Assembly: GCF_005876855.1 (NCBI RefSeq)
Contig: NZ_QLAE01000019.1
Location: forward strand, 26,279-90,278
Direction of reading: 5' to 3'
DNA: 64,000 nt
Source: Stutzerimonas nosocomialis
GTDB lineage: Bacteria > Pseudomonadota > Gammaproteobacteria > Pseudomonadales > Pseudomonadaceae
Under the pieces are notes generated by a model. That model had not been told where the DNA came from and did not search any database. It worked only from the letters and a program-made list of their open reading frames with translations. Numbering within the stretch: the stretch's first letter is position 1; each line of letters starts with the position of its first letter. Below, piece after piece: positions 62,232-64,000 of the stretch. Made by a program: the position numbers and the translations under genes.

Positions 62232-62267
62232 CACCGCGCCGCGAGGGCGGCGCCTGGGAGATTCCCC

Positions 62268-63230
62268 GTGAAGACAGAACTGATCGCGCTGGACTGGGGC
62301 ACCAGTTCACTGCGCGCGTATCGGCTGGGCGCGGCTGGCCAGCCGATCGAGGAACGCAGCCTGGCGCTCGGCATCATGCAGCTGGACGGCAGCGACGCAG
62401 GCTTCGAGGGCGCGCTGCAACAGGCCTGCGGCGACTGGCAGAAGGCCGACCCGCATGCGCCCCTGATCGCCTGCGGCATGGTTGGCAGCCAGCAGGGTTG
62501 GCGCGAGGCGGCCTATGTGCAGGCGCCGCTGACCGCTGCGGACCTCGGCGCCGCGTTGCGGCCGGTCGAGCGCACCGCCGGCATGCCGCTGTGGCTGGTG
62601 CCCGGGGTGATTCAGCGCGGCGCGCTGCCCAACGTGATGCGCGGCGAGGAAACCCAGGTGTTCGGCCTGCTCGAGGAGCGGTCGCAGGAACAGGGCTCGC
62701 TGCTGATCGGTTTGCCCGGCAGCCACAGCAAGTGGGTGACGGTGGAGCAGGGGCGCCTCAGCCGCTTCCATACTTTCATGACCGGCGAGGTCTACGGCGC
62801 CTTGCTCGCCCATACGATCCTCGGCCGCACGGCGGTCACGAGGGACGCCTTCGACGCCCAGGCGTTCGAGCGTGGCCTGCGGGTGGCGCAGTCGAGCGAC
62901 GGCCGGGGCGGCCCGCTGTCGACCATCTTCAGCAGCCGCACGCTGGTGCTCACCGGTGCCCTGAGCGGCGAGGCGCAGCCCGATTACCTCTCCGGGCTGC
63001 TGATCGGTCATGAGCTGATGGCGATGCGCGCGCTGTGCCAGGCGTCGGCGGACCAGCCCATCGTGCTGATCGGCAACGGCGCGCTCTGCTCGCGTTATCT
63101 CTGGGCGCTGGAGCACTGCGGTTTCGAGTCGCTCAGCTTTGCGCCGCAGGCCACCGTGGCGGGACTGTGGACGATCGCTGTCAACGCCGGCCTGGTGGGC
63201 GTCGCATCAGGGGGTTACGGCCATGTTTGA
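62268..63230 (+). CDS. dgoK: 2-dehydro-3-deoxygalactonokinase DgoK
   Basis: DgoK phosphorylates 2-dehydro-3-deoxy-D-galactonate at C6 in galactonate breakdown. The ASKHA-type kinase start is IALDWGTSSLRAYRLG. ACGMVGSQQGWREAAYVQAP, NVMRGEETQVFGLL, LPGSHSKWVTVEQGRLSRFH and FMTGEVYGALLAHTIL are family parts with the phosphate loops. At 320 aa it is full length. It starts with GTG and overlaps dgoA by 8 bases. With DgoD and DgoA it links galactose oxidation to glycolysis. Confidence 0.93.
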   Translation: MKTELIALDWGTSSLRAYRLGAAGQPIEERSLALGIMQLDGSDAGFEGALQQACGDWQKADPHAPLIACGMVGSQQGWREAAYVQAPLTAADLGAALRPVERTAGMPLWLVPGVIQRGALPNVMRGEETQVFGLLEERSQEQGSLLIGLPGSHSKWVTVEQGRLSRFHTFMTGEVYGALLAHTILGRTAVTRDAFDAQAFERGLRVAQSSDGRGGPLSTIFSSRTLVLTGALSGEAQPDYLSGLLIGHELMAMRALCQASADQPIVLIGNGALCSRYLWALEHCGFESLSFAPQATVAGLWTIAVNAGLVGVASGGYGHV

Positions 63231-63846
63231 GACGGCTCTGGCTCACAACGGGCTGATCGCCATCCTGCGCGGGCTCGGGCCGGACGAGGCCGAGGCGGTC
63301 GGCCAGGCGCTGTATGCGGCCGGGGTGCGCATCATCGAGGTCCCGTTCAACTCGCCAGAGCCGCTGCGCAGCATCGAGACGCTGCGCCGGACCCTGCCGG
63401 GGGATTGCCTGGTCGGTGCCGGCACGGTGCTGCGCGTGGAACAGGTGCGACAGCTGAAGGACGCCGGCGGGCAACTGGTGGTCATGCCCCATTGCGATGA
63501 AACGGTGATACGGGTCACGGTGGCCGCTGGCCTGTTCTGCACGCCGGGCGTGGCGACGCCGGGCGAGGCCTTCGCGGCGCTGGCGGCTGGCGCCAGTGCG
63601 CTCAAGGTGTTTCCCGCCGAACAGGTCGGCCCCGGCGCGCTCAAGGCCTGGCTGACGGTGCTGCCGACCGGCACCGCGCTGCTGCCGGTCGGCGGCATCA
63701 CGCCCGAAGGCATGGCGCCTTATCTGGCCGCGGGTGCGGTCGGGTTCGGCCTCGGCAGCGCGCTCTACCGTCCGGGCATGTCGCCCGCCGAGGTCGGACG
63801 TCGGGCGCAAACCTTCATCCAGGCTCGCCGCTCGACGGCGGGCTGA
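63223..63846 (+). CDS. dgoA: 2-dehydro-3-deoxy-6-phosphogalactonate aldolase DgoA
   Basis: DgoA splits 2-dehydro-3-deoxy-6-phosphogalactonate into pyruvate and glyceraldehyde-3-phosphate. It is a class I aldolase of the KDPG family. GLIAILRGLGPDEAEAVGQA is the start, RIIEVPFNSPEPLRSIETLR has the catalytic Glu, FCTPGVATPGEAFAALAAGA leads to ASALKVFPAEQVGPGALKAW with the Schiff-base Lys, and VGGITPEGMAPYLAAGAVGF the phosphate site. At 207 aa it is full length. It is translationally coupled to dgoK, and dgoD follows after 24 bases. Confidence 0.94.
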   Translation: MFETALAHNGLIAILRGLGPDEAEAVGQALYAAGVRIIEVPFNSPEPLRSIETLRRTLPGDCLVGAGTVLRVEQVRQLKDAGGQLVVMPHCDETVIRVTVAAGLFCTPGVATPGEAFAALAAGASALKVFPAEQVGPGALKAWLTVLPTGTALLPVGGITPEGMAPYLAAGAVGFGLGSALYRPGMSPAEVGRRAQTFIQARRSTAG

Positions 63847-63870
63847 TCGCAACCTTTCGAGAGAACGACG

Positions 63871-64000
63871 ATGAAAATCACACGCCTGACCACCCATGTG
63901 GTGCCGCCGCGCTGGCTGTTTCTGAAGATCGAGACCGACGAGGGCATCGCCGGCTGGGGAGAACCGGTGGTCGAGGGCAGGGCGCAGAGTGTCGCGGCCG
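63871..64000 (+). CDS. dgoD: D-galactonate dehydratase DgoD (5' part only)
   Basis: Only the first 43 codons are in the window. They read [38 protein letters not shown], the N-terminal capping domain of an enolase-superfamily dehydratase. [11 protein letters not shown] is typical of galactonate dehydratase, which makes 2-dehydro-3-deoxygalactonate, the DgoK substrate. GAGA lies before the start. Position after dgoK-dgoA supports the name. The catalytic barrel lies beyond the window. Confidence 0.85.
   Translation, partial: MKITRLTTHVVPPRWLFLKIETDEGIAGWGEPVVEGRAQSVAA

Noticed and set aside
59655-62234. 859-codon open frame on the minus strand
   Set aside because: It is antisense to araF-end, araG and araH. 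The GC-rich third positions of those genes keep the opposite frame open; its His/Gln/Asp-rich text is typical of such shadows.

Overview
The window looks like a chromosome segment of a GC-rich Pseudomonas-type gammaproteobacterium. From about 15.5 kb to 53.4 kb the gene order closely follows the P. aeruginosa PAO1 stretch from the PA4069 region (rmlD-like, epimerase, oprG) through the zinc-linked PA4063-4066 genes, trx/cnoX, nrdR-ribD-ribE-ribBA-ribH-nusB-thiL-pgpA, ribA, dxs-ispA-xseB, ppa and eutCB-eat-exaC to mpl-ubiX. This comparison is from memory, not from an alignment. No rRNA, tRNA or CRISPR array was seen.

Positions 1 to about 15.4 kb are accessory DNA. Much of it is visibly richer in A+T than the rest, and it carries defence-type genes. 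It holds (i) a small XRE regulator and unknown genes; (ii) a DUF6602-like nuclease candidate; (iii) a three-gene ABC-3C conflict system (Cap4-like nuclease plus CTD effector, middle component, Rad50-like ATPase), whose ATPase gene has one in-frame TAA; (iv) a decayed IS3-family transposase; (v) two convergent, tightly overlapping operons. One of these has DUF4031, a MazG-like protein and a UDG-superfamily protein behind a divergent XRE gene and a palindromic operator. The other has an ACP-like small protein, XRE, ImmA/IrrE, a papain-like peptidase and a thymidylate-synthase-like protein. (vi) A ParA-type ATPase lies near the right boundary. The pair of convergent operons in (v), about 8.0-13.6 kb, is the best candidate for an undescribed system: nucleotide, base and DNA chemistry enzymes combined with a protease/repressor module.

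The core part has several coherent blocks. A DUF3450/TtpC-ExbB-ExbD-TonB-TPR operon and a DUF2796-ABC-DUF3299 operon both carry Zur-like boxes, which suggests one zinc-uptake regulon. The riboflavin block has an FMN riboswitch ahead of ribE, a RibB with a degenerate GTP cyclohydrolase II half, and a separate functional-looking RibA. btuB has a classic cobalamin riboswitch followed by a hairpin that covers its ribosome binding site. The ethanolamine genes (eat-eutB-eutC, exaC) show a sigma-54-type promoter, but no eatR lies next to them.

The right end (56.0 kb to the window edge) is a sugar-acid cluster: a FadR/GntR regulator, SMP-30 lactonase, SDR sugar dehydrogenase, AraFGH-type ABC importer, then dgoK, dgoA and the start of dgoD. 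Together these describe uptake and De Ley-Doudoroff oxidation of D-galactose (or a related sugar) to pyruvate and glyceraldehyde-3-phosphate.
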